DNA from: Tomocerus qinae
Taxonomy: Eukaryota; Arthropoda; Collembola; Entomobryomorpha; Tomoceridae
Assembly: GCA_020055645.1 (NCBI GenBank)
Contig: CM034547.1
Span: 37,737,909 to 37,801,908 of the forward strand
DNA length: 64,000 bases
Direction of reading: 5' to 3'
Part shown: one piece after another, positions 35,201-48,578 of the stretch
How positions within the stretch are numbered: position 1 is the stretch's first letter
Layout: every line of letters begins with the position of its first letter
Program-made: the position numbers and the translations under genes
Notes under the pieces: generated by a model
Database searches by the model: none
Seen by the model: only the letters and a program-made list of their open reading frames with translations
What the model was told of the DNA's origin: nothing

Positions 35201-38200
35201 TTGCAGTAAATTCCCACTACCTAAATTGACATAATATAGTGCATGCCGAATTTGTAATTCAACCTGCCTATGCATTTACATCATACAAGTGCGAACTCTG
35301 TATTACGAACATTTTACGTAGGTAGTTCAGGAGTTCGACTTAGGGCTGGACACCCAGAGTCCCGGGCAGGCCCCACCACCAGGTTGAGGCACTACTGCTT
35401 GCTACACACATCAATCTCTATTGCATATACACATGTACATACATAGTAATATTAAATTAAATTGTTGTGAGCGTATAGAAGTCCCAACTGCTAAAAATGG
35501 TATAAATGATATTACGTATAGCTACTACTATTTTCTGTGCCCATTATCTTTACTTTACTTTACTTTAGTTGACAGACGAAGACAATTTGTTCCGCCGATT
35601 TGCTTTGATCAATGGCATTCTACGGCTCGACTCCACTTGCCTCTCTCTGCTCTTATTTCCACTCGACTACTCAAAAATCCTAGGATAATAAATAGAAACC
35701 AGAGCAGGACGGATGGGACGAGTGTCTCTTTCATGGTGATCCTCTCAACTTTGTTTTTCTCGCTTTTGCACAAACAAATGACATCCACCCATTCAATTCA
35801 CGTACCTTTCCCTTAAACATAAATCTGCAAACATGAGCAAAAGTCTAGTGACGCTACGAGTTATTCCTACTATGTATACAACAGCTTGCACGGAATTAAA
35901 TATTTGACTATAATATAACCATTATTTTTTATTTTGCAACCAGGACTAGCGTTTGGACAATAGACGTCAGGTTAGGAAATTATTAACTATGTGACAAAAT
36001 AATATTCTTACTTACAGATGTGTTAATGTTGGCTCTGTCTGGTACATCCATACTCTAATACTATTAAGCTCAATAGTGTCCTTGGCTAAGGTGCTGATAG
36101 GGCTTTCTCTTTTTAGGATAACTTTCACCAACCCATTGTACTTTACCAGAATTTAAATTAAATAACTAACTATTTGCTCTTAGAAATTACAAATTCCGGC
36201 GAATAATATTCGTTGACTTAATGACACCATATTATACTCTATTAAATATTTTATCCCTCTGACGTTGACTGGCGGCCCAAAAGAAAAAATCAACTTTAAA
36301 CTATTACACATTGTCTACATGGAATTTGTTCTCCAGTTATGATCCAGATAGACTCGGTCAATGATTACATAATCCTGCATAAGGTGAGTATGATACATTC
36401 AATGTAGTCAAAGGTGCTAAAACATGGCCAGCCCTATATATCATCAGCGCACGTTCTTGTTTCAGCTGAAACTTGATCCCGGTTGTATTTACCTTACCAA
36501 AGAGTCAAACCTAAGCAAGACAAAGCATTTATTAGCATATGTTGCTGAAGAATCATTTCTGATTCAATTCATGGAATTGGTAAACATGGAATGACGTCAT
36601 AAGGAACCGATTGAATTATTAAAACATCTGCAATTCTAATCACTTAAAGATGGACTGTGACAACGGATGTGACGTCTGTTTTTCAATTGGCATTAAGAAA
36701 GTCTTTGAAGTTCTCTAGAACTTCAAACCCTTCCTTTCTGGGAAATATCAGGTTCAAAGATCTATTGTATTGCATTATCGCTTAATATAAGAATATGTTA
36801 TTTGCTTCGCTTTCTTAATGGTTCGTCTATAGGAAAGTTTAGAGATTGGCAGATACAAGAAATACTTTATTCATACCCGTCTTCTTTACTTTTATTCTTA
36901 TTTTATGGTATTTATTGTCTCATATCCAACCCAATCCCAATCACGTACAACTGCACTTTGTATCGTGGCCATTACGCAAAAAAGGTTGACATTCAATTCT
37001 GTGAAAAGACGGAGGAAGATATCTCCGTTTTGATTTCGACATCCATTCCTTATTTGTTCTACGAATCCCATCCATCCGCCCCATCCCGCTTAAGTATTAT
37101 CTTATTCTGTTACTGACTCGCAGAATTGTTTCGTTCCGTCTCATTTACACGAACTTTTATTTTTACACTCACGCTCCTCTATTACTATGTCTTCTCGGGC
37201 TATTCTGTAAACTGTGTAGGTATCAGACTATGGCACAAACAAATATTTCTCTATGGAGCTAGTGCAGTAAAACTAGTGCAATTCCAATTTTAAATTGCTT
37301 GACTTGTATTTTATAAAATGGTTCATTTAAAACGATGATTGGTATCTACCATGATCCCATTTATCTGCTATATTATACTGTTATGTACTTCCAATCTACT
37401 GTAACTACCAATTTACCAATACAAGTACACCCCACTCCACCCAAAGGAAATTATAATGCTACCTGTAGTTGACTATCTAATCCTAATGACACGCACCATC
37501 TCTTATACTCCACTTTTCTTAAAATGAATACTTTTTCAATTCAGTTGAGATCGACTTAAATAAATATAAGAGTTTCCCTTTGACTCACTAAGATTCAATT
37601 GAAATGTTTTTGGAAAAATAAATTTTCGAATGCATCGAGAGTTCACATCAACTTATTTACCCATCAAATAGTTCTCTCACATATAGCTAAAGATAAATAA
37701 ACGGACTCCTCGCAGCATGACTTTTCTACATATTTATGTCAAATTTAAGTTGCCAAGATAGTATTTGTCTGCATTTCGTTCAAAGATGTAGCTGTGAAAG
37801 TTGAATATGACTAAGTAAATGAAAGAAAACTATAACTAACAATCAATGATGACGAGGAATTAACTATCAAATGAGTATCGTAGGTATATCAGCTAAGCAC
37901 ATAAACCTTGAAAGTAAAAAAAGTATCGTCTGTATGTATTTTGCTGGTAGAATGTTGACTAGAATTGTTTTAATACAGTTAGGTTAGAAGAACATGTTAA
38001 CATTCATTACATTACGTACAAGTTGTACTTATGTGTGTGTAAACTTAAGTATACTTACAAGTTACATATTATATGAAGTTTGGAAATACGGCTGGATAGT
38101 AGATGCGGGGAAATTCTTCCCATGGGGTTAAATTAAGGAAAGTCTTGAGCTGCGTGTCGACTCGTTATTCATTCGTAATTGCCAATATCTTTCCACAAGT

Positions 38201-41200
38201 CGCTTGTTCTATTGTTTAGTCTTTAGTTAGTTGATAGTTGCTCGCCCTTCTTTCTCCGCCTATTCGCACACGAACACCAAAAACCCTAATACAATGGCTA
38301 GCCAATTCTAAACATACAAGTACATCTATCCCTATTCTGTCCTGTACTATGAATTTTTATGTACGATTAATAAATACTTTGATCTTGTAGAACATGCACA
38401 TTAAACATTCATGAAGCTTACAACAATAGGGCGTAGATAGTCTTTTCAGACGGGGCCTAAATATTATTTCCGTCTCTATTAACGCTCGATATTTATTTCC
38501 GTACACTGGGTAGGATCAGTGGATCTCAAGATGGTTAAATCAAAAATTTTGGACAGTTATTTTGTAAGTTATTGAAGTTTAATACTTCGCTCCTACTACG
38601 TACATCCGCAGAAATACGCCCCCGGATAAGGCAAGTAGTATTTATAAACGTGTCACTAAAGAAAACCGTCATTCCCTGAATTAAACTAGTTTCCATTATT
38701 ACGTTGTTGAAAGAAACAGTGGAGTGAAATTACCTTTAGAAATAAATGATATGTAATCTAACACTATACGAGCATTAAGAAATGTTGTGAATAAGTAGAG
38801 GTGGGCAGGATGTTTGGTTGGACATCCCGTCAGAGTCTGTTAACTATAAAGACATCTCCAGTACCACCCCGAGGAGAGGCTTATAATCCTAATAAATTGG
38901 AAAATGAGTCCATTAACGAGACGAGCGCCACCAAAAGAGCTCATCATTTCCATTCTAGTAATACAAATAGGATGATAAAAATACAGAGCAAGTCTGAAAA
39001 TCACCCATTCAACCGTAAAGTTGGCGATGTTATTGCATGCAGCCGACCTTAGCTGACCTGAATGACTTGGTTAGAGTTCGATCTTTATTCTATTGTCTAC
39101 GTAGTAGGTACAGAATAATAATAGATAACCTCATCGTCAGAAACGATTCGATTCTCACTTCTCAACGACACCATTAGTAGTAGGGGAAGAGCTCTATAAT
39201 ATACCCTTGCCATTCTATTACCATTTACATTACAGTTCTCTTATTTATTTACATATTATTCTCACTCACTCTACTCTGATAGCGATAGCACAAACTATGA
39301 TTATTACTATATTGTTTCTCGCTGCATGATGATTCTGTTCTCACAGCTTCATTCAAGATTTTTGATTCAAATCATATCTAAGGTAATTTATTGGGGGGAT
39401 TTATTCTACTTTAGTTGTCGGTACTTTGGATTTCGTCCTAATAGGGATGTATTCAATATAAAACTACCTCAAGGAGTAAATATTATATATAAGGTTGTTT
39501 TATTGTGGTGTAAAAATATGAAACCAAAGTTGGGTTACATACTGTAGAGATGAATTAAATAGATGTGTTTTATGGGGTTTGTAACGAAGCTGGTCTTTAT
39601 GATGATATCATTTATTAGATTCTCTATGTTATAGTCTTTTGATGTTCATGGAGGGAATACTGCGTGCGAGAGTCCATTTCGGGGAATTGAATCAAATCTG
39701 ACTGTTGATTGGATCCCAAAGGAATTTCCAGGCGCTCTTCCCTGACTTCTATGCATCTATTTTGCTTTTCTATAAAGATGATTTCAGTTCAGTTGCTCTA
39801 GTAGTCGAGTTCGTGAGATTTGCATTCGGTTGCTTTGCTTAGTTATTCCGTTTTTGTGTGGTCTCGTCTCCACTCTGGCTTATCCACTGAGGTGTGAATA
39901 CTTATTACTAACTAACTTCCATTATGGAAATCAAACTGATAAAATAATTCTGTCATAATCAATTTGCATGCTGACAGAATTGAATGAAATAGGTAAGCCC
40001 ATTCCAGCTCCGCGTTTTGTTCACTTCACTGGCTTTTCATTTAATTTCCTCTCGTCTGTTAAATCTCTCCATACAAGAATGGAAAACCAACAGACTCCAC
40101 TCTACACAAATGTCCTTTGAAAATAACTAACTAAAAAGCTAACTAAGGAAGCACAATTCGGTTCTGAATTCCCATCCCACCACACACCACCGAAAGCTCG
40201 GTACTTTAATTTCAACTATATCTACCTAAGACTAAGAAGACTACTATATTAACTATAGTCTATAATTTAATTGTATAGGTATATATAATTTATCTGGGAA
40301 ATGCTATTTGCACCTTGAACACTACTGAGATTATGTGTATAATAAGGAACACTGTTGGCAGGGAATGAAACACATTTACCTTGAAACTTCTGTTTCTTTA
40401 CTGTTACTCAACCACAAACACAACCTAATAATAATAGAATTGTGGCAGGAAATTAAATTATTTTGCTATTCCTTTTCCTGTGACTTATCCCTTCCGTTTG
40501 TCATTCTACGCATTCGTTAATTATCTGGTCTTTCTACCGTCTGCATCTACATCTCTATATGCACTACCATGTTATTATACATTTCATTTCATACATGTAT
40601 ACGAGAATCTCAACTCACCCCTTACTACACAACTGTCTATTTATTATGTGCATAGCGTAAATACGGTGGGAATCGAGATGAAGTCAAATAACTATTCTTT
40701 CTAAGTTACTTATTTGTGGAATTATAATTATTTATATTTAATCTTTAACCTGCTTACACGTATTATTTTTTTTAATGTATCTGTCTCATTGAAGTTCCTC
40801 TACCCACTTAGTGTATTGGTGAGAAACCATGAGTAATGCCATTACTACATGAAAATCCAATTCTGTAATTTTGTTTCAAACATTTAGTAAATGCACTTAC
40901 CCTGTGCATACAGACGGGGAATGACAAATACTTATTTTATGAATATGCCGAAGTAAAGGCAAATAGAATGCGGAGTCAAAAGACGGGTAGTGTTGCACTG
41001 ACAGACAGTGGCTATAGGATAACATGTACTTATGTCATGAATTTTCAATTGAATTCATTTCTGTAATACACGTTTCCATTCTGTCAAAGTTCTACAGATA
41101 GAACGGTAATCGAAGATTAAGTGTGTCGTGGTATACTTACTTCTCAAGCCTTACACAAACTACAACACTGTACTAACTTGTCCGACTATCATATGGACTC

Positions 41201-43112
41201 TGCTGTAATAAGTACTAAACTTTCATCTGGATTTCACTACTTGAGCTGACACTCATTTCTAGACTAGTAGATAGCATTTCCAAGGAGTATTCACCTAAAT
41301 TGATGGAAGCAGCAGTCATATTACATAAGAGTATATAAGTAATATGTCATGATATGAGGAAGGTAAGTGGTACACTCGGATGAATGTAGTAGGTGTTCAT
41401 ATTTTATGAGATCACAATAAATTATTGCCTTGTCAGGCAATTCAGTCGTTAGCTACCTTTTCGCCTTCACTTTGTACATAATGTGTAGCAATACACAGCA
41501 CACGAATAACTACAACACAGTTTCCCCAGTATTAAATGACAGTCTCATCATTATAGTGACGAATGTTTACTCAACAGAGATGGGACCCGGAAACTTTCCA
41601 AACCCTTAAAGCATACGCATCATCAGTTCTGCAAAAACAGAATTATTCCAACTCATCTGTATTTCACTATCGATTGTTTATTCCACTTGCCTGTTTACCA
41701 CAATTTGAATTGTCTTGCTTTACAAGCAGGTACTAGATATAATGAGCTATGCACATATAATAGTATTTTTATTGTTATGATGGTACGCCTATTTCAGATC
41801 ACATAAGAATTAATTTCGTGTATAAAATAAGTTAGAAATTAGTGCTGGTTAAATGAACAACCCTGGCAAGTTATTATTTAAGTGCCCATTGCCCACCTCT
41901 TCACTTCAAACTGTTCTCATAATACTAAAATTGAAGAATGGGTATACGTACTTACTTCAACGTAGTACAGAGAACGTGGACGTAGTCTGTACACAACACA
42001 TGCACATGATTGAGGCCTTTTATACTAGTGTAAGTGTATAATACGGTTATGCTGTTGCCTTTGTTGTCTTTCCACGGAAGGAAACGCAGTTTCGGTTAGT
42101 TGACGGTGAAAGAGTTGTTTGTCATTCACCTAAATTGTGGTTAATCAGTGATCCACCCAACAGTACAAATAAACTCACACGTTACAAGTGTGCCAGCTCG
42201 CCCATTAAGAGTTCCTCCATAATCGAAAGAGAGGTGCACTTCTAAATTGATTAGTACCTAAATTAGTGCCCTAATAATATTATATAGTAGTATCTCCCCT
42301 TAAATATTATGTTCATGTTCAACTTTCTTATGGATTTTTCATGTTTCACGCACCACGGGAATTGAAGCTCCTGTACACCACCCAAACCCAAATAACACCC
42401 CAGACCGCTAATCAACCAGCACATTAGATATGCTTACTGGCTTTACCATTATATTACAAAAGTATAATTCTCTATCCTGTGAGTAAGTAATGTTGCCCGG
42501 TATGGTATTTAAATGGCAGTAGTGAACAGTGTAGTAAAAATGTACATGATTATTTACAGTGGATGGCAAAATAATATGTGAACTATTTTATGCAGATTAG
42601 ATGATGAGAGTGGAATTAGTGTTCGAAAGCAAACCCGAATGACCATTCACCATATTATAATTGTTTACATATTATCATGTTTGTATGTATGATTGTATGC
42701 TTGGTATCGCCGAATTTCATAATTTCTCTCCGAGAGAAAAAATGTCAAAAAGCAAATGAATAATAATTTCCGTTGTAGTATTTGAGATGCATTCCAAATG
42801 AATGAATTCCTTTCCTCTGAACCAATTAATAAATAATTTATCGCTTGCATGAAATATATTGACAAAACTTTTTAATAGATCCTTTAACTCTAATACTATG
42901 AGCAGGCCCTGAAAAATTCGGGCCTCACTCAAGCAGTCACCTAAATAACTTCAAAACAGCCACAAAGCGCCAAGGTTGATTTGTTAAAAGTAACCTGTAC
43001 TAAGTTTTGGGTGTCATCCATTTTAATGTCAATGAATTAACTACTGGTAGAATTTTGTCTGAATGCATTAATGTTTGGACACAATGAATAACAAAATGTA
43101 GGTTCATAGTAC
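32297..43112. other. Long noncoding stretch before the P450 gene
   Basis: About 10.8 kb of AT-rich DNA has no supported gene. The longest open frame is 33895-34428 on the minus strand (177 codons), discussed as a finding. A short GC-rich block at about 35340-35400 stands out. Other open frames (36802-37116, 38801-39052) resemble chance frames. Confidence 0.4.
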
Positions 43113-43118
43113 TTTATT
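43113..43118 (-). terminator. Poly(A) signal of the P450 gene
   Basis: AATAAA on the minus strand lies about 130 bases past the P450 stop codon. Confidence 0.5.
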
Positions 43119-43245
43119 CCAAAATAAAGAGAATGGAAAGAATTGATAAAACTGCAAAGTGGATTAATTTAATTCATCAACTTGTGCGGTGATAGTTATT
43201 AAGAAGGCAAAAACGTTTTGGGCGGAAGTAATTTTCGCTTCATAA

Positions 43246-44727
43246 TCAGTATCTTTTAGTCAAGACTACTTTGTATGGCTGTGGGAACAGGACAAAACTA
43301 ACTATAGGTTCTGTTGAAGGATTTGGATTGGCAGGATCTGTCGCAACGTGAAATTTTTGAAAGAGGGAGGTGATGAAAATAAAAAGTTCGTTTCTGCCAA
43401 GACTTTCTCCAAGACAAACTCGCTTTCCACTTCCAAATGGCATGAAAGCTTCATGTTTGACGATCGTCTTTCCATCGGACGCTATGAATCTCTCTGGTCT
43501 AAAAGTTTCTGGGTCTCCCCAGTATTGCTTATCGTAGTGGGCGCTGTATAAATTCATGAGGATCATTGTGTCTTTTGGAATGTGGTATCCATGAAATTCA
43601 ACATCTTTGAGCGAGCTGTGGAAAAGTGCCAAAGGAGCCAGGGACGACATTCTGAGTGTTTCTAAAATCACTGCTTGAGTGTAGATCATATTGGACTCAT
43701 CGGATAGAGAGGGTAGTCGTCCTTTGCCCACACATTCGTCAATCTCTTCATGAAGCTTATTCTGGATTGTTTGGTCAAGGGAAAGGTAGAGGAGACACCA
43801 TGTGATGGTTGTACTTGTGGTTTCCGATCCAGCAAAAAACAAATCAAGAATGCAAGTGAGCATACTCCTTTCTCCCACATCCTTGTAGAAACTCGAGTTT
43901 GGATCCGTCGTTTTGTTAATTTCTTCTAGGTACGCATCAATATAGTCTCGACGTACCCCTTCTTCGTATGTTTTCTTGTGATGGTTAATCGGAACTCTCA
44001 AAAAGTCCAACACAGGCTCCAAGTCCTTCATCATGTTTTCAAATCCAGACAATTTAGGAAAGGTTTTTGTTATCCAAGGTAAAAACATACCCAAAGCACT
44101 TAAGCCATTGTGCTCTTCCATGTTTTGTGTGAATCTTTTGAGAAGATCATTGAATTTCTCATCATCCCTTCGGAATCGTTGTCCCGTCATCAAACTCCAT
44201 AGTGCATTTAGAATAGATGCGTTGAAAAGATGCTGCGTTGCTACAGGATGTCCCAAATCCTTCTCCAGATCTTCCATTAAATCTAACACTTCGTCCTGAA
44301 GAAGAGATTCAATTGACTTATTTGCATAGCCGAGATCCTTAAGATGCCGAATAGTGAAACGTCTTTGTTCTGTCCATTGCTGCCCATCTGAGAATAAAAG
44401 ACCTCGACGAGTTCCTCCGCTTCTTATTCGGAAAGGCTCTAAATCGGGACGTCCTGCGAGACTTAATTCTCCTAGGGCTTCTTTAAGTAACTTGTAATCA
44501 CTGATAGCCACTGTTGGAAAACTACCAAAATCAACAGCAACTACTGGACCGTATTTCTCTTTTAAACGGCCTGACAGAGTTTTGTGTGGAGCTCTCCCCA
44601 GAAATAGAAGGTGTCCCAATACAGGCATGCCCCATGGCCCAGGTGGATAATTTTTCGGACGCTTTTGGGAAATTAAATAAATTGCTATACAAACTAACAC
44701 AACAACACAGAACAAAATCCCAATCAT
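43246..44727 (-). CDS. CYP2-clan cytochrome P450, single exon
   Basis: An intact 493-residue microsomal P450 is encoded without introns. It has an N-terminal membrane anchor (IGILFCVVVLVCIAIYLI, residues 2-19), the hinge PPGPWGMPVLGH at 28, a C-helix WTEQRRF, the I-helix oxygen-binding motif AGSETTSTT, ExxR as ETLR, PERF in DPETFRPERF, and the haem loop FGSGKRVCLG with C438 as the thiolate ligand. The CLGESLGRNELFIF continuation is typical of the CYP2 clan. Such enzymes sit on the endoplasmic reticulum and use NADPH-P450 reductase to oxidise xenobiotics, hormones or lipids; the substrate cannot be inferred. Length and all key residues are normal, so it is probably functional. A TATA-like element lies about 95 bases upstream. 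The next gene upstream, in opposite orientation, is an MGST1-like enzyme. Confidence 0.95.
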   Translation of the reverse strand: MIGILFCVVVLVCIAIYLISQKRPKNYPPGPWGMPVLGHLLFLGRAPHKTLSGRLKEKYGPVVAVDFGSFPTVAISDYKLLKEALGELSLAGRPDLEPFRIRSGGTRRGLLFSDGQQWTEQRRFTIRHLKDLGYANKSIESLLQDEVLDLMEDLEKDLGHPVATQHLFNASILNALWSLMTGQRFRRDDEKFNDLLKRFTQNMEEHNGLSALGMFLPWITKTFPKLSGFENMMKDLEPVLDFLRVPINHHKKTYEEGVRRDYIDAYLEEINKTTDPNSSFYKDVGERSMLTCILDLFFAGSETTSTTITWCLLYLSLDQTIQNKLHEEIDECVGKGRLPSLSDESNMIYTQAVILETLRMSSLAPLALFHSSLKDVEFHGYHIPKDTMILMNLYSAHYDKQYWGDPETFRPERFIASDGKTIVKHEAFMPFGSGKRVCLGESLGRNELFIFITSLFQKFHVATDPANPNPSTEPIVSFVLFPQPYKVVLTKRY

Positions 44728-44817
44728 GGTCTTTAAGTAGTTCTAATGTAGTTTAGTTCTTAAAAAATACAAATATTATCAACAGTTTGATTGTTGATTG
44801 CCACACACAGGTGTTAA

Positions 44818-44826
44818 CTTATAAAG
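44818..44826 (-). promoter_or_regulatory. TATA-like box of the P450 gene
   Basis: CTTTATAAG on the minus strand lies 91-99 bases upstream of the P450 ATG. This predicts a start site near 44790 and a leader of about 65 bases. Confidence 0.45.
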
Positions 44827-47383
44827 TGTGTCACTTCTTTAAAAGATGTTGAGACAGATCTGAGTGGTAATGGCAACTGAGCACACTTGAATCTAACACT
44901 GTCATTAATGTATAAGGAACTTCTGCGTCACACACAAGTCAAAAAGGAACACCACTCTCTGTCCTGTCAAAACACTTTGTGGTGACAGGAATTATTGAAT
45001 TCAAGATTGTCGAGCCTAGGTATTGCATAGCTCATGCATTATTAATTATTATTACTATACATATAAGTAAAGCAGAATAGCTTGACTTTGACTTTGGACT
45101 TGGAGACAGCATGTATAACAAATATACACAGAGACGACCACACATTAGCAAAAACTCAGTAATAGTGAGCGTCGATGAATAACTCTTTATTATAAGGATT
45201 GAAGATTCAAGGCCTTTACTTCCTAAGTACAGTCGCCACGTGAATTTTATACGCTACTCGCACTTCATTGTACCTTTAAGAGTCATAGTATGATACATAG
45301 TCCCAATAGCTCTTTCTATATGAATATATTATGTCTCTTCTGGAATCTACATTGCTGTCTGTATTATTTAAAACTAACATTAACAACTATATATAACCTG
45401 CCAATACTGGACTCTCATTCGTTGCGGTGGTTAAGAACATCAGCAGGCCGTCCAGCCGATTGTGCTTTTTATAATGCACTAGTATAGAATATGACTATGT
45501 ACATAGTAATTACACAATGTTGTGCTCTGTGCAGTAGTACACATGGACTTGGAAAATGGTAGCTCTAAATTACACTGGAAGTTGTTGTTGGAGCTAACAT
45601 TTGTAAGAGAGCGTCCACAAACTACGAAGCCCCGTCTTTTTCGATGGTTGGCCTTCCTTCACTTACGAATACCTCTCTCCGATACCCTAATGAAAATCAT
45701 TTTGAGTGTTTCAAGTGCATTTTCTTGTTATACATTACAAATGTACATAATATTATTGATCAGCGATTTTTTCAACCATGGCTTAATGGAAAAATTAATA
45801 ACTTTATTCCGGGGTTAACTATCCTTTCCCCAGTTCTTGTCATTTGTGGACCGGCCCTAATTACATAGTATGCACTTGGTGTCCTCCTTAATACAGTCAT
45901 AAAGTACAGTATTGAAAGCAATCAGTTTCATGAGTGCACTGTAATAAAATTCATGTAGAACAGTCTGTCCAGTATTACCGCGTCGCCTTGAGTATGGACG
46001 AGTATGGAGACAAGAATACCTAAAATAGGACCAGTCTCCATATCTTTCTATACTCAAAGAACCGTCGTCGTCTTAAGAAAGAAGGGTTATTTCTAAATAA
46101 ATATAAATAAGTATCCCACCTGTGGTAATATTACAATAATAGTTCCTTGTACTAATTGTAGTAATCTGTCTGTAGAAAAGGTCATAGAGACGTAATATAT
46201 ATATCCCACTTAAAAGCTTCTACTGCTATGACCTATCTGTCATTATTTTCTACCCATGCAGTAAACATGAGATTTTGAGAGTATCATTATCAAATAAAGA
46301 TAAGAAAAGCGAATAGTGAAAAAGGTCACTGTTTGGCTCCCCACTCCATGCACTGTAATATTATAATGTCCATTACCTACTATAAATGTGCTTATTTCAA
46401 GTGCCGGAGGTTAATGTTATGGTTAATACTGGTACCTCAGTTAAGACAAGGGGTCATGCGTTCATGTGTAAATTCCAAAGTTATTTAATGCACTTTGTTA
46501 AAATCTCTGGAAACATTTGCAATGCTACATATTATCTAAATAGGCATACAAAATGTCCTCCTTTAATTTTAAAGACTATTATGATAACAAATGACAGCGA
46601 CTTTAGATGATATTTCTGTCGCTGGTAACCCCTTATAATGTCGCCAGATAATCATTATAAAAGTCCTATGTAAGAGTAGTAGTATGATAAACCTTTATTA
46701 TTTTTACTAAGTAGAAGCATATACTACAAAAAATTGTTTATGGCTAAGTTAATTTATATTATACGTATAATGTAAGAATCTAATATTTAAACATTTCATG
46801 TCTATGAAATGTCCAGTCAGGTCTTACTGGATATCACTCTATGCAGTAGTAAAGCATGAGGTACACTTACAATGGTGAGCATACTTAATATGGTATTATT
46901 ATTTGCTCCGTCTATGTAATGTATGTATTTACAATACACAATACAAACTGTACTATCTCTCGTTATGCCTGGAATTATTTAATACTCTTTCTAATTCTAG
47001 CCACTGCAGTTTATACAGGACAGTGCACTCTCCTGTATGAAGTTTAAATGGTTTAGACTTGTGAATTCTTCTCATAGGTACCCACACAATCCGTGTTGTA
47101 GTGGTAGTACAGCCATACTATGAGTATATAAGTGTGTGTTTATGTATCTGTTTTAAAAGGGTATGATGTACGCTTAGAGAGAAATACTAGGGTGCATTCA
47201 GATGTGTATATAAAGCATAAAGATAAAGCTCCTGGATAAGGTATATACTCAAGGTTGTTTTTATTACTAGCTGTGGAAAATGTTCCCCCTAAGATTATAC
47301 TCAACCCAAACCCAACTGCAACCGGCCATGGCAAGCGAGCAGGGTAGATTAGGCTAAAAAATAAAAACTGTACAACACCACCG
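44827..47383. other. Intergenic between P450 and MGST1-like genes
   Basis: This is a divergent intergenic region of about 2.5 kb. Open frames at 45290-45868 and 46386-46610 lack coding character. No RNA gene or repeat was recognised. Confidence 0.4.
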
Positions 47384-47392
47384 TATATAAAG
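47384..47392 (+). promoter_or_regulatory. TATA box of the MGST1-like gene
   Basis: TATATAAAG sits about 120 bases before a good splice donor (aaataaag|gtaagt, exon end 47508). That donor would join an acceptor at 47842, 20 bases before the ATG at 47863. This predicts transcription from about 47414 and a short untranslated first exon. Confidence 0.6.
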
Positions 47393-47862
47393 TGCTATAC
47401 AGAGAAGTGTACGGTATAGGCACGGTACTGGATAAAAGAGGCAAAGCGAAAGAGTTTTGAGTGTCGGTTACAGAAGTTCTCATAGTTAAATCTAAAAGTA
47501 AAATAAAGGTAAGTTAGTATTTGTATTATTTATTAAGTCCACACGCTTAGACTTTCCTTGCACAATCCTAAGAAATCCTTCTAGATTATTCCCATAACTG
47601 TCTCGACTCGACCATCATAGTAAATATTTCTAATCCTCTACGGTAATCCAAGCTATACATTTGGCTGTATATAATCGGGTCTTATTAAATAGGTATTTTC
47701 AGTGTTTAATTTTCTATTAATTATACCCTTTTATCCGTTAGTTCGTTTTCTGAGAAATTAATTAACTACACCTATATTATATACATCGTGCCATAATAGT
47801 TAGTTGTATTCTTTTTAGTGTTAATTTAATTTCTATACACAGTATTGCTCAACAATATCATC

Positions 47863-48578
47863 ATGCAGCTGGAAATCGCACCGGAAGTCTGGAGCTCGTT
47901 TAAATTCTTTGGCAGTTTACTGCTGCTGAAGATTGTTGCAATGTCAGTGCTGACAGCAATACAAAGATTTACAAACAAGGTCCTTATCTGACAATAATCA
48001 AATGAATAAATAAATAAATGTTTTATTTTCCATGACTTTTGTCTTTGTACATATTTAAAACAAATGTTTATATTATAGGTGTTTGCCAATCCTGAAGATA
48101 TTGCCCATGACAAGAAAAACTGTAAAGTAATTTACAACCATCCGGATGTAGAACGCGTCAGAAGGTAAATACTGGAGAAAGATTAAATAGATTACAATTT
48201 TGTCAAAATTTTTAACAAAATGTTAACCCATAATTTCAACTTGTAATGATTGTTTGACCTTCTAAAGACCATTTAACTCTGCGGATTGCGAAATGGCAGA
48301 AAGGAGTTTGACTTTATTTATGTATATTTTTCAGAGCTCATTTAAATGATATTGAGAACATCCTGCCATTCTTCTTCATCGGATTTCTGTACTGCCTGAT
48401 CAATCCCGTTGCAGCGACAGCCAATTTGCTGTTCAAGATATTCACTATCACTCGTTACATCCACACTTTTGTCTATGCCGTTTATCCGGTTAGACAACCC
48501 TCCCGAGCTCTTGCTTGGGCAGTTGGCTATGGCATCAACATTTATATGGCTATCCAAGTTCTTCTCTCAAGTCTTTAA
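47863..48578 (+). CDS. MGST1: Microsomal glutathione S-transferase 1-like (MAPEG)
   Basis: Three coding exons (47863-47979, 48079-48164, 48335-48578) at GT-AG sites give 148 residues, close to the usual ~150 of MGST1. The MAPEG hallmark is intact: FANPEDIAHDKK, then DVERVRRAHLNDIENILPFF, then a Pro/Ser-rich turn and PVRQPSRALAWAVGYGINIY. Four membrane helices are visible (about residues 10-30, 74-92, 95-113 and 124-144). The family forms trimers in the endoplasmic reticulum that conjugate glutathione to electrophiles and reduce lipid hydroperoxides; mPGES-1 is a close relative and cannot be fully excluded. The small exons keep it out of simple open-frame searches. It is head to head with a P450 gene 3.1 kb away, fitting a detoxification pair. 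AATAAA at 48940 marks the likely transcript end. Confidence 0.93.

Noticed and set aside
36802-37116. 104-codon plus-strand open frame
   Set aside because: Hydrophobic, low-information translation with no flanking gene signals; compatible with chance.
38801-39052. 83-codon plus-strand open frame as a gene or exon
   Set aside because: It has no recognisable motif, no convincing splice context and lies in AT-rich noncoding DNA.
45290-45868. Overlapping open frames between the P450 and MGST1-like genes
   Set aside because: Short, in different frames, without coding composition, splice sites in phase or recognisable motifs.
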